From NCBI RefSeq assembly GCF_051014685.1, contig NW_027479304.1:1-64000 (forward strand): DNA of 64,000 nucleotides, given 5' to 3'. Source of the stretch: Ptiloglossa arizonensis (taxonomy: Eukaryota > Arthropoda > Insecta > Hymenoptera > Colletidae). This document shows positions 50,091-63,700 of this stretch, in pieces; position 1 is the stretch's first letter, and each line of letters starts with the position of its first letter. The position numbers and the translations under genes were made by a program. A model generated the notes under the pieces. It worked only from the letters and a program-made list of their open reading frames with translations. It did no database searches and was not told the DNA's origin.

Positions 50091-53000
50091 CGAGTTTCTA
50101 CTTTCAGTTGCAACAGAAATTTTGCGGATTGGTCGATCCGTTCGCGAGATGTGGCAGTTTGGAAGTAAGAAACGCTTGAGAAACCCAAAATTTTGGCAGT
50201 TCTGATGCTCGAACGAATAACTAGAACGGCCTAGGGGAAAAGTGCGCATATCGTTGTAATCGGGCGAGTTTCTACTTTCAGATGCAACAGAAATTTTGCG
50301 GATTGGTGTATCCGTTCGCGAGATATGGCAGTTTGGAGGTAAGAAACGCTTGAGAAACTCAAAATTTTCGCAGTTCTGATGCTCGAAACGAATAGCTGGA
50401 ACGGCCTAGGGGAAAAGTGCGCATACCATTGTAATCGGGCGAGTTTCTACTTTCAGATGCAACAGAAATTTTGCGGATTGATCAATCCGTTCGCGTGATA
50501 TGGCAGTTTGGAGATAAGAAACGCTTGAGAAACTCAAAATTTTCGCAGTTCTGATGCTCGACACGAATAACTAGAACGGCCTAGGGGAAAAGTGCGCATA
50601 CCGTTGTAATCGGGCGAGTTTCTACTTTCAGATGCAACAGAAATTTTGCGGATTGGTCAATCCGTTCGCGAGATATGGCCGTTTGGATTTAAGAAACGCT
50701 TGAAAACCTCAAAATTTTCACATTTCTGATGCTCGAAACGAATAACTAGAACCGCCTAGGGGAAAAGTGGGCATACCGTTGCAATCGGGCGGGTTTCTAC
50801 TTTCAGATGCAACAGAAATTTTGCGGATTTATCAATCCGTTCGCGAGATATGGCAGTTTGGAGATAAGAAACGCTTGAGAAACTCAAAATTTTCGCAGTT
50901 CTGGTGCACGAAACGATTGACTAGAACGGCCTAGGGGCAAAGTGCGCATACCGTTGTAATCGGGCGAGTTTCTACTTTGAGATGCAACAGAAATTTTGCG
51001 GATTGGTCGATCCGTTCGCGAGATGTGGCAGTTTGGATGTAAGAAACGCTTGAGAAACTCAAAATTTTAGCAGTTCTGATGCTCGAAACGAATAACTAGA
51101 ACGGCCTAGGGGAGAAGTACGCATACCGTTGTAATCGGGCGAGATTCTACTTTCAGATGCAACAGAAATTATGCGGATTGGTCAATCCGTTCGCGGGATA
51201 TGGCAGTTTGGAGGTAAGAAACGCTTGAGAAACTCAAAATTTTCGCAGTTCTGATGCTCGAAACGAATAACTGGAACGGCCTAGGGGAAAACTACACCTA
51301 CCGTTGTAATCGGGCGAGTTTCTACTTTCAGATGGCACAGAAATTTTGCGGATTGATGAATCCGTTCGCGAGATATGGCAGTTTGGACGTAAGAAACGCT
51401 TGAGAAACTCAAAATTTTCGCAGTTCTGATGCTCGACACGAATAACTGGAACGGTCTAGGGGAAAACTACACCTACCGTTGTAATCGGGCGAGTTTCTAC
51501 TTTCAGATGGCACAGAAATTTTGCGGATTGATGAATCCGTTCGCGAGATATGGCAGTTTGGACGTAAGAAACGCTTGAGAAACTCAAAATTTTCGCAGTT
51601 CTGATGCTCGAAACGAATAACTAGAACGGCCTAGGGGAAAAGTGCGCATACCGTTGTAATCGGGCGAGTTTCTACTTTCAGATGCAACAGAAATTTTGCG
51701 GATTGGTCAATCCGTTCGCGAGATATGGCCGTTTGGATTTAAGAAACGCTTGAAAACCTCAAAATTTTCACATTTCTGATGCTCGAAACGAATAACTAGA
51801 ACCGCCTAGGGGAAAAGTGGGCATACCATTGTAATCGGGCGGGTTTCTACTTTCAGATGCAACAGAAATTTTGCGGATTGATCAATCCGTTCGCGAGATA
51901 TGGCAGTTTGGAGATAAGAAACGCTTGAGAAACTCAAAATTTTCGCAGTTCTGGTGCACGAAACGATTGACTAGAACGGCCTAGGGGCAAAGTGCGCATA
52001 CCGTTGTAATCGGGCGAGTTTCTACTTTGAGATGCAACAGAAATTTTGCGGATTGGTCGATCCGTTCGCGAGATGTGGCAGTTTGGATGTAAGAAACGCT
52101 TGAGAAACTCAAAATTTTAGCAGTTCTGATGCTCGAAACGAATAACTAGAACGGCCTAGGGGAGAAGTACGCATACCGTTGTAATCGGGCGAGATTCTAC
52201 TTTCAGATGCAACAGAAATTATGCGGATTGGTCAATCCGTTCGCGGGATATGGCAGTTTGGAGGTAAGAAACGCTTGAGAAACTCAAAATTTTCGCAGTT
52301 CTGATGCTCGAAACGAATAACTGGAACGGCCTAGGGGAAAACTACACCTACCGTTGTAATCGGGCGAGTTTCTACTTTCAGATGGCACAGAAATTTTGCG
52401 GATTGATGAATCCGTTCGCGAGATATGGCAGTTTCGAGATAAGAAACGCTTGAGAAACTCAAAATTTTCGCAGTTCTGATGCTCGAAACGAGTAACTAGA
52501 ACGGCCTAGGGGAAAAGTACGCATACCGATGTAATAGGGCGAGTTTCTACTTTCAGATGCAACAGAAATTTTGCGGATTGGTCGATCCGTTCGCGAGATA
52601 TGGCAGTTTGGACGTAAGAAACGCTTGAGAAACTCAAAATTTTCGCAGTTCTGATGCTCGAAACGAATGACTAGAACGGCCTAGGGGAAAAGTACGCATA
52701 CCGTTGTGATCGGGCGAGTTTCTACTTTTAGATGCAACAGAAATTTAGCGGATTGGTCAATCCGTTCGCGAGATATGGCAGTTTCGAGGTAAGAAACGCT
52801 TGAGAAACTAAAAATTTTCGCAGTTCTGATGCTCGAAATGAATAACTGGAACGGCCTAGGGGAAAAGTGCGCATACCGTTGTAATCGGGCGAGTTTCTAC
52901 TTTCAGATGGCACAGAAATTTTGCGGATTGATGAATCCGTTCGCGAGATATGGCAGTTTGGACGTAAGAAACGCTTGAGAAACTCAAAATTTTCGCAGTT

Positions 53001-55900
53001 CTGATGCTCGACACGAATAACTGGAACGGCCTAGGGGAAAACTACACCTACCGTTGTAATCGGGCGAGTTTCTACTTTCAGATGGCACAGAAATTTTGCG
53101 GATTGATGAATCCGTTCGCGAGATATGGCAGTTTGGACGTAAGAAACGCTTGAGAAACTCAAAATTTTCGCAGTTCTGATGCTCGAAACGAATAACTAGA
53201 ACGGCCTAGGGGAAAAGTGCGCATACCGTTGTAATCGGGCGAGTTTCTACTTTCAGATGCAACAGAAATTTTGCGGATTGGTCAATCCGTTCGCGAGATA
53301 TGGCCGTTTGGATTTAAGAAACGCTTGAAAACCTCAAAATTTTCACATTTCTGATGCTCGAAACGAATAACTAGAACCACCTAGGGGAAAAGTGGGCATA
53401 CCGTTGTAATCGGGCGGGTTTCTACTTTCAGATGCAACAGAAATTTTGCGGATTGATCAATCCGTTCGCGAGATATGGCAGTTTGGAGATAAGAAACGCT
53501 TGAGAAACTCAAAATTTTCGCAGTTCTGGTGCACGAAACGATTGACTAGAACGGCCTAGGGGCAAAGTGCGCATACCGTTGTAATCGGGCGAGTTTCTAC
53601 TTTGAGATGCAACAGAAATTTTGCGGATTGGTCGATCCGTTCGCGAGATGTGGCAGTTTGGATGTAAGAAACGCTTGAGAAACTCAAAATTTTAGCAGTT
53701 CTGATGCTCGAAACGAATAACTAGAACGGCCTAGGGGAGAAGTACGCATACCGTTGTAATCGGGCGAGATTCTACTTTCAGATGCAACAGAAATTATGCG
53801 GATTGGTCAATCCGTTCGCGGGATATGGCAGTTTGGAGGTAAGAAACGCTTGAGAAACTCAAAATTTTCGCAGTTCTGATGCTCGAAACGAATAACTGGA
53901 ACGGCCTAGGGGAAAACTACACCTACCGTTGTAATCGGGCGAGTTTCTACTTTCAGATGGCACAGAAATTTTGCGGATTGATGAATCCGTTCGCGAGATA
54001 TGGCAGTTTGGAGATAAGAAACGCTTGAGAAACTCAAAATTTTCGCAGTTCTGATGCTCGAAACGAATGACTAGAACGGCCTAGGGGAGAAGTACGCATA
54101 CCGTTGTAATCGGGCGAGTTTCTACTTTCAGATGCCACAGAAATTATGCGGATTGGTTAATCCGTTCGCGAGATATGGCACTTTGGAGGTAAGAAACGCT
54201 TGAGAAACTCAAAATTTTCGCAGTTCTGATGCTCGAAACGAATAACTGGAACGGCCTAGGGGAAAAGTACGCACACCGATGTAATAGGGCGAGTTTCAAC
54301 TTTCAGATGCAACAGAAATTTTGCGGATTGGTCGATCCGTTCGCGAGATATGGCAGTTTGGACGTAAGAAACGCTTGAGAAACTCAAAATTTTCGCAGTT
54401 CTGATGCTCGAAACGAATGACTAGAACGGCCTAGGGGAAAAGTACGCATACCGTTGTGATCGGGCGAGTTTCTACTTTTAGATGCAACAGAAATTTAGCG
54501 GATTGGTCAATCCGTTCGCGAGATATGGCAGTTTGGAGGTAAGAAACGCTTGAGAAACTAAAAATTTTCGCAGTTCTGATGCTCGAAATGAATAACTGGA
54601 ACGGCCTAGGGGAAAAGTGCGCATACCGTTGTAATCGGGCGAGTTTCTACTTTCAGATGGCACAGAAATTTTGCGGATTGATGAATCCGTTCGCGAGATA
54701 TGGCAGTTTGGACGTAAGAAACGCTTGAGAAACTCAAAATTTTCGCAGTTCTGATGCTCGACACGAATAACTGGAACGGCCTAGGGGAAAACTACACCTA
54801 CCGTTGTAATCGGGCGAGTTTCTACTTTCAGATGGCACAGAAATTTTGCGGATTGATGAATCCGTTCGCGAGATATGGCAGTTTGGAGGTAAGAAACGCT
54901 TGAGAAACTCAAAATTTTCGCAGTTCTGATGCTCGAAACGAATAACTAGAACGGCCTAGGGGAGAAGTACGCATACCGTTGTAATCGGGCGAGATTCTAC
55001 TTTCAGATGCAACAGAAATTATGCGGATTGGTCAATCCGTTCGCGGGATATGGCAGTTTGGAGGTAAGGAACGCTTGAGAAACTCAAAATTTTCGCAGTT
55101 CTGATGCTCGAAACGAATAACTGGAACGGCCTAGGGGAAAACTACACCTACCGTTGTAATCGGGCGAGTTTCTACTTTCAGATGGCACAGAAATTTTGCG
55201 GATTGATGAATCCGTTCGCGAGATATGGCAGTTTGGAGATAAGAAACGCTTGAGAAACTCAAAATTTTCGCAGTTCTGATGCTCGAAACGAGTAACAAGA
55301 ACGGCCTAGGGGAAAAGTACGCATACCGTTGTAATCGGGCGAGTTTCTACTTTCAGATGCAACAGAAATTTTGCGGATTGGTCAATCCGTTCGCGAGATA
55401 TGGCAGTTTGGAGGTAAGAAACACTTGAGAAACTCAAAATTTTCGCAGTTCTGATGCTCGACACGAATAACTAGAACGGCCTAGGGGAAAAGTGCGCATA
55501 CCGTTGTAATCGGGCGAGTTTCTACTTTCAGATGCAACAGAAATTTTGCGAATTGGTCAATCCGTTCGCGAGATATGGCAGTTTGGATTTAAGAAACGCT
55601 TGAAAACCTCAAAATTTTCACATTTCTGATGCTCGAAACGAATAACTAGAACCGCCTAGGGGAAAAGTGCGCATACCGATGTAATCGGGCGAGTTTCTAC
55701 TTTCAGATGCAACAGAAATTTTGCGGATTGATCAATCCGTTCGCGAGATATGGCAGTTTGGAGATAAGAAACGCTTGAGAAACTCAAAATTTTCGCAGTT
55801 CTGGTGCACGAAACGATTGACTAGAACGGCCTAGGGGCAAAGTGCGCATACCGTTGTAATCGGGCGAGTTTCTACTTTGAGATGCAACAGAAATTTTGCG
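50091..55900 (+). repeat. Return of the first monomer set
   Basis: At about 50,105 CAGTTGCAAC appears and the AGATACAAC-type monomers stop; markers of the 17-31 kb region resume (ATGGCACAG with GATGAATCC, GGATGTAAG, CTGGTGCACG...GATTGACTAG, GGAGAAGTACGC). The CTGGTGCACG monomer lies at 50,901, 51,951, 53,526 and 55,801, spacings of 1,050, 1,575 and 2,275 bp (6, 9 and 13 monomers). The first part largely repeats 17,640-18,980 at about 32.37 kb distance, with two monomers missing. Confidence 0.82.
51355..54670 (+). repeat. Tandem 9/10-monomer duplication
   Basis: Monomer order from about 51,355 to 52,925 is repeated to about 54,670. The shift is 1,575 bp at 51,951/53,526 and 1,750 bp at 52,728/54,478, so the second copy holds one additional monomer (GAATGACTAG...GTTAATCC...CACTTTGG, about 54,065-54,240). 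Both copies share the uncommon AAATTTAGCGG (52,741 and 54,491). A partial third unit runs on to about 54,965. Boundaries are approximate. Confidence 0.75.
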
Positions 55901-58051
55901 GATTGGTCAATCCGTTCGCGAGATATGGCAGTTTGGAGGTAAGAAACGCTTGAGAAACTCAAAATTTTCGCAGTTCTGATGCTCGAAACGAATAAGTAGA
56001 ACCGCCTAGGGGAAAAGTGCGCATACCGTTGTAATCGGGCGAGTTTCTACTTTCAGATGCAACAGAAATTTTGCGGATTGGTGTATCCGTTCGCGAGATA
56101 TGGCAGTTTGGAGGTAAGAAACGCTTGAGAAACTCAAAATTTTCGCAGTTCTGATGCTCGAAACGAATAGCTGGCACGGCCTAGGGGAAAAGTGCGCATA
56201 CCGTTGTAATCGGGCGAGTTTCTACTTTCAGATGCAACAGAAATTTTGCGAATTGGTCAATCCGTTCGCGAGATATGGCAGTTTGGAGATAAGAAACGCT
56301 TGAGAAACTCAAAATCTTCGCAGTTCTGATGCTCGACACGAATAACTAGAACGGCCTAGGGGAAAAGTGCGCATACCGTTGTAATCGGGCGAGTTTCCAC
56401 TTTCAGATGCAACAGAAATTTTGCGGATTGGTCAATCCGTTCGCGAGATATGGCAGTTTGGAGGTAAGAAACGCTTGAGAAACTCAAAATTTTCGCAGTT
56501 CTGATGCTCGACACGAATAACTAGAACGGCCTAGGGGAAAAGTGCGCATACCGTTGTAATCGGGCGAGTTTCTACTTTCAGATGCAACAGAAATTTTGCG
56601 AATTGGTCAATCCGTTCGCGAGATATGGCAGATTGGAGATAAGAAACGCTTGAGAAACTCAAAATTTTCGCAGTTCTGATGCTCGACACGAATAACTAGT
56701 ACGGCCTAGGGGAAAACTACACCTACCGTTGTAATCGGGCGAGTTTCTACTTTCATATACAACAGAAATTTTGCGGATTGGTCAATCCGTTCGCGAGATA
56801 TGGCAGTTTGGAGGTAAGAAACGCTTGAGAAACTCAAAATTTTCGCAGTTCTGATGCCCGAAACGAATAACTACAACCGCCTAGGGGAAAAGTGCGCATA
56901 CCGTTGTAATCGGGCGAGTTTCTACTTTCAGATGCAACAGAAATTTTGCGGATTGATCAATCCGTTCGCGAGATATGGCAGATTGGAGATAAGAAACGCT
57001 TGAGAAACTCAAAATTTTCGCAGTTCTGATGCTCGACACGAATAACTAGAACGGCCTAGGGGAAAACTACACCTACCGTTGTAATCGGGCGAGTTTCTAC
57101 TTTCAGATACAACAGAAATTTTGCGGATTGGTCAATCCGTTCGCGAGATATGGCAGTTTGGAGGTAAGAAACGCTTGAGAAACTCAAAATTTTCGCAGTT
57201 CTGATGCTCGACACGAATAACTAGAACGGCCTAGGGGAAAAGTGCGCATACCGTTGTAATCGGCCGAGTTTCTACTTTCAGATGCAACAGAAATTTTGCG
57301 GATTGGTCAATCCGTTCGCGAGATATGGCAGTTTGGAGGTAAGAAACGCTTGAGAAACTCAAAATTTTCGCAGTTCTGATGCTCGGAACGAATAACTAGA
57401 ACCGCCGAGGGGAAAAGTGCGCATACCGTTGTAATCGGGCGAGTTTCTACTTTCAGATGCAACAGAAATTTTGCGGATTGATCAATCCGTTCGTGAGATA
57501 TGGCAGATTGGAGATAAGAAACGCTTGAGAAACTCAAAATTTTCGCAGTTCTGATGCTCGACACGAATAACTAGAACGGCCTAGGGGAAAACTACACCTA
57601 CCGTTGTAATCGGGCGAGTTTCTACTTTCAGATACAACAGAAATTTTGCGGATTGGTCAATCCGTTCGCGAGATATGGCAGTTTGGAGGTAAGAAACGCT
57701 TGAGAAACTCAAAATTTTCGCAGTTCTGATGCTCGACACGAATAACTAGAACGGCCTAGGGGAAAAGTGCGCATTCCGTTGTAATCGGGCGAGTTTCTAC
57801 TTTCAGATGCAACAGAAATTTTGCGGATTGATCAATCCGTTCGCGAGATATGGCAGTTTGGAGATAAGAAACGCTTGAGAAACTCAAAATTTTCGCAGTT
57901 GTGATGCTCGACACGAATAACTAGAACGGCCTAGGGGAAAAGTGCGCATACCGTTGTAATCGGGCGAGTTTCTACTTTCAGATACAACAGAAATTTTGCG
58001 GATTGGTCAATCCGTTCGCGAGATATGGCAGTTTGGAGATAAGAAACGCTT

Positions 58052-58225
58052 GAGAAACTCAAAATTTTCGCAGTTCTGATGCTCGACACGTTAACTAGAA
58101 CGGCCTAGGGGAAAAGTGCGCATACCGTTGTAATCGGGCGAGTTTCTACTTTAAGATGCAACAGAAATTTTGCGGATTGGTCTCTCCGTTCGCGAGATAT
58201 GGCAGTTTGGAGGTAAGAAACGCTT
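58052..58225 (+). repeat. 174-bp monomer subtype (CACGTTAACTAG)
   Basis: GAATAAC is replaced by GTTAAC, one base shorter, and this also creates the palindrome GTTAAC. I see it near 58,087, 58,787, 61,062, 61,587, 61,762, 62,112, 62,634 and 62,983 and nowhere else in the window, so it is a local, recently spread subtype. Spacings of 525 and 175 bp between some copies suggest amplification in one- and three-monomer steps. Confidence 0.88.
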
Positions 58226-59466
58226 GAGAAACTCAAAATTTTCGCAGTTCTGATGCTCGACACGAATAACTAGAACGGCCTAGGGGAAAAGTGGGCATAC
58301 CGTTGTAATCGGGCGAGTTTCTACTTTCAGATGCAACAGAAATTTTGCGGATTGGTCAATCCGTTCGCGAGATATGGCAGTTTGGAGGTAAGAAACGCTT
58401 GAGAAACTCAAAATTTTCGCAGTTCTGATGCTCGAAACGAATAACTAGAACAGCCTAGGGCAAAAGTGCGCATACCGTTGTAATCGGGCGAGTTTCTACT
58501 TTCAGATGCAACAGAAATTTTGCGAATTGGTCAATCCGTTCGCGAGATATGGCAGTTTGGAGATAAGAAACGCTTGAGAAACTCAAAATTTTCGCAGTTC
58601 TGATGCTCGACACGAATAACTAGAACGGCCTAGGGGAAAACTACACCTACCGTTGTAATCGGGCGAGTTTCTACTTTCAGATACAACAGAAATTTTGCGG
58701 ATTGGTCAATCCGTTCGCGAGATATGGCAGTTTGGAGATAAGAAACGCTTGAGAAACTCAAAATTTTCGCAGTTCTGATGCTCGACACGTTAACTAGAAC
58801 GGCCTAGGGGAAAAGTGCGCATACCGTTGTAATCGGGCGAGTTTCTACTTTCAGATGCAACAGAAATTTTGCGGATTGGTCAATCCGTTCGCGAGATATG
58901 GCAGTTTGGAGGTAAGAAACGCTTGAGAAACTCAAAATTTTCGCAGTTCTGATGCTCGGAACGAATAACTAGAACCGCCGAGGGGAAAAGTGCGCATACC
59001 GTTGTAATCGGGCGAGTTTCTACTTTCAGATGCAACAGAAATTTTGCGGATTGATCAATCCGTTCGTGAGATATGGCAGATTGGAGATAAGAAACACTTG
59101 AGAAACTCAAAATTTTCGCAGTTCTGATGCTCGACACGAATAACTAGAACGGCCTAGGGGAAAACTACACCTACCGTTGTAATCGGGCGAGTTTCTACTT
59201 TCAGATACAACAGAAATTTTGCGGATTGGTCAATCCGTTCGCGAGATATGGCAGTTTGGAGGTAAGAAACGCTTGAGAAACTCAAAATTTTCGCAGTTCT
59301 GATGCCCGAAACGAATAACTACAACCGCCTAGGGGAAAAGTGCGCATACCGTTGTAATCGGGCGAGTTTCTACTTTCAGATGCAACAGAAATTTTGCGGA
59401 TTGATCAATCCGTTCGCGAGATATGGCAGATTGGAGATAAGAAACGCTTGAGAAACTCAAAATTTT

Positions 59467-60709
59467 CCGCAGTTCTGATGCTCGACACGAATAACTAGAA
59501 CGGCCTAGGGGAAAACTACACCTACCGTTGTAATCGGGCGAGTTTCTACTTTCAGATACAACAGAAATTTTGCGGATTGGTCAATCCGTTCGCGAGATAT
59601 GGCAGTTTGGAGGTAAGAAACGCTTGAGAAACTCAAAATTTTCGCTGTTCTGATGCTCGACACGAATAACTAGAACGGCCTAGGGGAAAAGTGCGCATAC
59701 CGTTGTAATCGGGCGAGTTTCTACTTTCAGATGCAACAGAAATTTTGCGGATTGGTCAATCCGTTCGCGAGATATGGCAGTTTGGAGGTAAGAAACGCTT
59801 GAGAAACTCAAAACTTTCGCAGTTCTGATGCTCGGAACGAATAACTAGAACCGCCGAGGGGAAAAGTGCGCATACCGTTGTAATCGGGCGAGTTTCTACT
59901 TTCAGATGCAACAGAAATTTTGCGGATTGATCAATCCGTTCGTGAGATATGGCAGATTGGAGATAAGAAACACTTGAGAAACTCAAAATTTTCGCAGTTC
60001 TGATGCTCGACACGAATAACTAGAACGGTCTAGGGGAAAACTACACCTACCGTTGTAATCGGGCGAGTTTCTACTTTCAGATACAACAGAAATTTTGCGG
60101 ATTGGTCAATCCGTTCGCGAGATATGGCAGTTTGGAGGTAAGAAACGCTTGAGAAACTCAAAATTTTCGCTGTTCTGATGCTCGACACGAATAACTAGAA
60201 CGGCCTAGGGGAAAAGTGCGCATACCGTTGTAATCGGGCGAGTTTCTACTTCCAGATGCAACAGAAATTTTGCGGATTGGTCAATCCGTTCGCGAGATAT
60301 GGCAGTTTGGAGGTAAGAAACGCTTGAGAAACTCAAAATTTTCGCAGTTCTGATGCTCGGAACGAATAACTAGAACCGCCGAGGGGAAAAGTGCGCATAC
60401 CGTTGTAATCGGGCGAGTTTCTACTTTCAGATGCAACAGAAATTTTGCGGATTGATCAATCCGTTCGTGAGATATGGCAGATTGGAGATAAGAAACACTT
60501 GAGAAACTCAAAATTTTCGCAGTTCTGATGCTCGACACGAATAACTAGAACGGCCTAGGGGAAAACTACACCTACCGTTGTAATCGGGCGAGTTTCTACT
60601 TTCAGATACAACAGAAATTTTGCGGATTGGTCAATCCGTTCGCGAGATATGGCAGTTTGGAGGTAAGAAACGCTTGAGAAACTCAAAATTTTCGCAGTTC
60701 TGATGCTCG
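59467..60709 (+). repeat. Tandem 3-monomer duplication (525 bp unit)
   Basis: Sequence from about 59,467 matches itself at +525 bp up to 60,709. Shared markers include TTCGCTGTTC (59,641 and 60,166), GGAACGAATAAC with CCGAGGGG, and GTAAG(A)AAACACTTGAG. Differences seen are AAACTTTCG at 59,814, GGTCTAGG near 60,028 and CTTCCAG near 60,251. This is the shortest clear higher-order unit in the window. Confidence 0.82.
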
Positions 60710-63700
60710 TCACGAATAACTAGAACGGCCTAGGGGAAAAGTGCGCATTCCGTTGTAATCGGTCGAGTTTCTACTTTCAGATGCAACAGAAATTTTGCGG
60801 ATTGATCAATCCGTTCGCGAGATATGGCAGTTTGGAGATAAGAAACGCTTGAGAAACTCAAAATTTTCGCAGTTGTGATGCTCGACACGAATAACTAGAA
60901 CGGCCTAGGGGAAAAGTGCGCATACCGTTGTAATCGGGCGAGTTTCTACTTTCAGATACAACAGAAATTTTGCGGATTGGTCAATCCGTTCGCGAGATAT
61001 GGCAGTTTGGAGATAAGAAACGCTTGAGAAACTCAAAATTTTCGCAGTTCTGATGCTCGACACGTTAACTAGAACGGCCTAGGGGAAAAGTGCGCATACC
61101 GTTGTAATCGGGCGAGTTTCTACTTTAAGATGCAACAGAAATTTTGCGGATTGGTCTATCCGTTCGCGAGATATGGCAGTTTGGAGGTAAGAAACGCTTG
61201 AGAAACTCAAAATTTTCGCAGTTCTGATGCTCGAAACGTATAACTAGAACCGCCTAGGGGAAAAGTGTGCATACCGTTGTAATCGGGCGAGTTTCTACTT
61301 TCAGATGCAACAGAAATTTTGCGGATTGATCAATCCGTTCGTGAGATATGGCAGATTGGAGATAAGAAACGCTTGAGAAACTCAAAATTTTCGCAGTTGT
61401 GATACTCGACACGAATAACTAGAACGGCCTAGGGGAAAAGTGCGCATACCGTTGTAATCGGGCGAGTTTCTACTTTCAGATACAACAGAAATTTTGCGGA
61501 TTGGTCAATCCGTTCGCGAGATATGGCAGTTTGGAGATAAGAAACGCTTGAGAAACTCAAAATTTTCGCAGTTCTGATGCTCGACACGTTAACTAGAACG
61601 GCCTAGGGGAAAAGTGCGCATGCCGTTGTAATCGGGCGAGTTTCTACTTTAAGATGCAACAGAAATTTTGCGGATTGGTCTATCCGTTCGCGAGATATGG
61701 CAGTTTGGAGATAAGAAACGCTTGAGAAACTCAAAATTTTCGCAGTTCTGATGCTCGACACGTTAACTAGAACGGCCTAGGGGAAAAGTGTGCATGCCGT
61801 TGTAATGGGGCGAGTTTCTACTTTAAGATGCAACAGAAATTTTGCGGATTGGTCTATCCGTTCGCGAGATATGGCAGTTTGGAGGTAAGAAACGCTTGAG
61901 AAACTCAAAATTTTCGCAGTTCTGATGCTCGAAACGTATAACTAGAACCGCCTAGGGGAAAAGTGCGCATACCGTTGTAATCGGGCGAGTTTCTACTTTC
62001 AGACACAACAGAAATTTTGCGGATTGGTCAATCCGTTCGCGAGATATGGCAGTTTGGAGATAAGAAACGCTTGAGAAACTCAAAATTTTCGCAGTTCTGA
62101 TGCTCGACACGTTAACTAGATCGGCCTAGGGGAAAAGTGCGCATTCCGTTGTAATCGGGCGAGTTTCTACTTTCAGATGCAACAGAAATTTTGCGGATTG
62201 ATCAATCCGTTCGCGAGATATGGCAGTTTGGAGATAAGAAACGCTTGAGAAACTCAAAATTTTCGCAGTTGTGATACTCGACACGAATAACTAGAACGGC
62301 CTAGGGGAAAAGTGCGCATACCGTTGTAATCGGGCGAGTTTCTACTTTCAGATACAACAGAAATTTTGCGGATTGGTCAATCCGTTCGCGAGATATGGCA
62401 GTTTGGAGATAAGAAACGCTTGAGAAACTCAAAATTTTCGCAGTTCTGATGCTCGACACGAATAACTAGAACGGCCTAGGGGAAAAGTGCGCATGCCGTT
62501 GTAATCGGGCGAGTTTCTACTTTAAGATGCAACAGAAATTTTGCGGATTGGTCTATCCGTTCGCGAGATATGGCAGTTTGGAGATAAGAAACGCTTGAGA
62601 AACTCAAAATTTTCGCAGTTCTGATGCTCGACACGTTAACTAGAACGGCCTAGGGGAAAAGTGCGCATGCCGTTGTAATCGGGCGAGTTTCTACTTTAAG
62701 ATGCAACAGAAATTTTGCGGATTGGTCTATCCGTTCGCGAGATATGGCAGTTTGGAGGTAAGAAACGCTTGAGAAACTCAAAATTTTCGCAGTTCTGATG
62801 CTCGAAACGTATAACTAGAACCGCCTAGGGGAAAAGTGCGCATACCGTTGTAATCGGGCGAGTTTCTACTTTCAGATAGTACAGAAATTTTGCGGATTGG
62901 TCAATCCGTTCGCGAGATATGGCAGTTTGGAGATAAGAAACGCTTGAGAAACTCAAAATTTTCGCAGTTCTGATGCTCGACACGTTAACTAGAACGGCCT
63001 AGGGGAAAAGTGCGCATGCCGTTGTAATCCGGCGAGTTTCTACTTTAAGATGCAACAGAAATTTTGCGGATTGGTCTATCCGTTCGCGAGATATGGCAGT
63101 TTGGAGGTAAGAAACGCTTGAGAAACTCAAAATTTTCGCAGTTCTGATGCTCGAAACGTATAACTAGAACCGCCTAGGGGAAAAGTGCGCATACCGTTGT
63201 AATCGGGCGAGTTACTACTTTCAGATGCAACAGAAATTTTGCGGATTGATCAATCCGTTCGCGAGATATGGCAGTTTGGAGATAAGAAACGCTTGAGAAA
63301 CTCAAAATTTTCGCAGTTCTGATGCTCGACACGAATAACTAGAACGGCCTAGGGGAAAAGTGGGCATACCGTTGTAATCGGGCGAGTTTCTACTTTCAGA
63401 TGCAACAGAAATTTTGCGGATTGGTCAATCCATTCGCGAGATATGGCAGTTTGGAGGTAAGAAACGCTTGAGAAACTCAAAATTTTCGCAGTTCTGATGC
63501 TCGAAACGAATAACTAGAACGGCCTAGGGCAAAAGTGCGCATACCGTTGTAATCGGGCGAGTTTCTACTTTCAGATGCAACAGAAATTTTGCGAATTGGT
63601 CAATCCGTTCGCGAGATATGGCAGTTTGGAGATAAGAAACGCTTGAGAAACTCAAAATTTTCGCAGTTCTGATGCTCGACACGAATAACTAGAACGGCCT

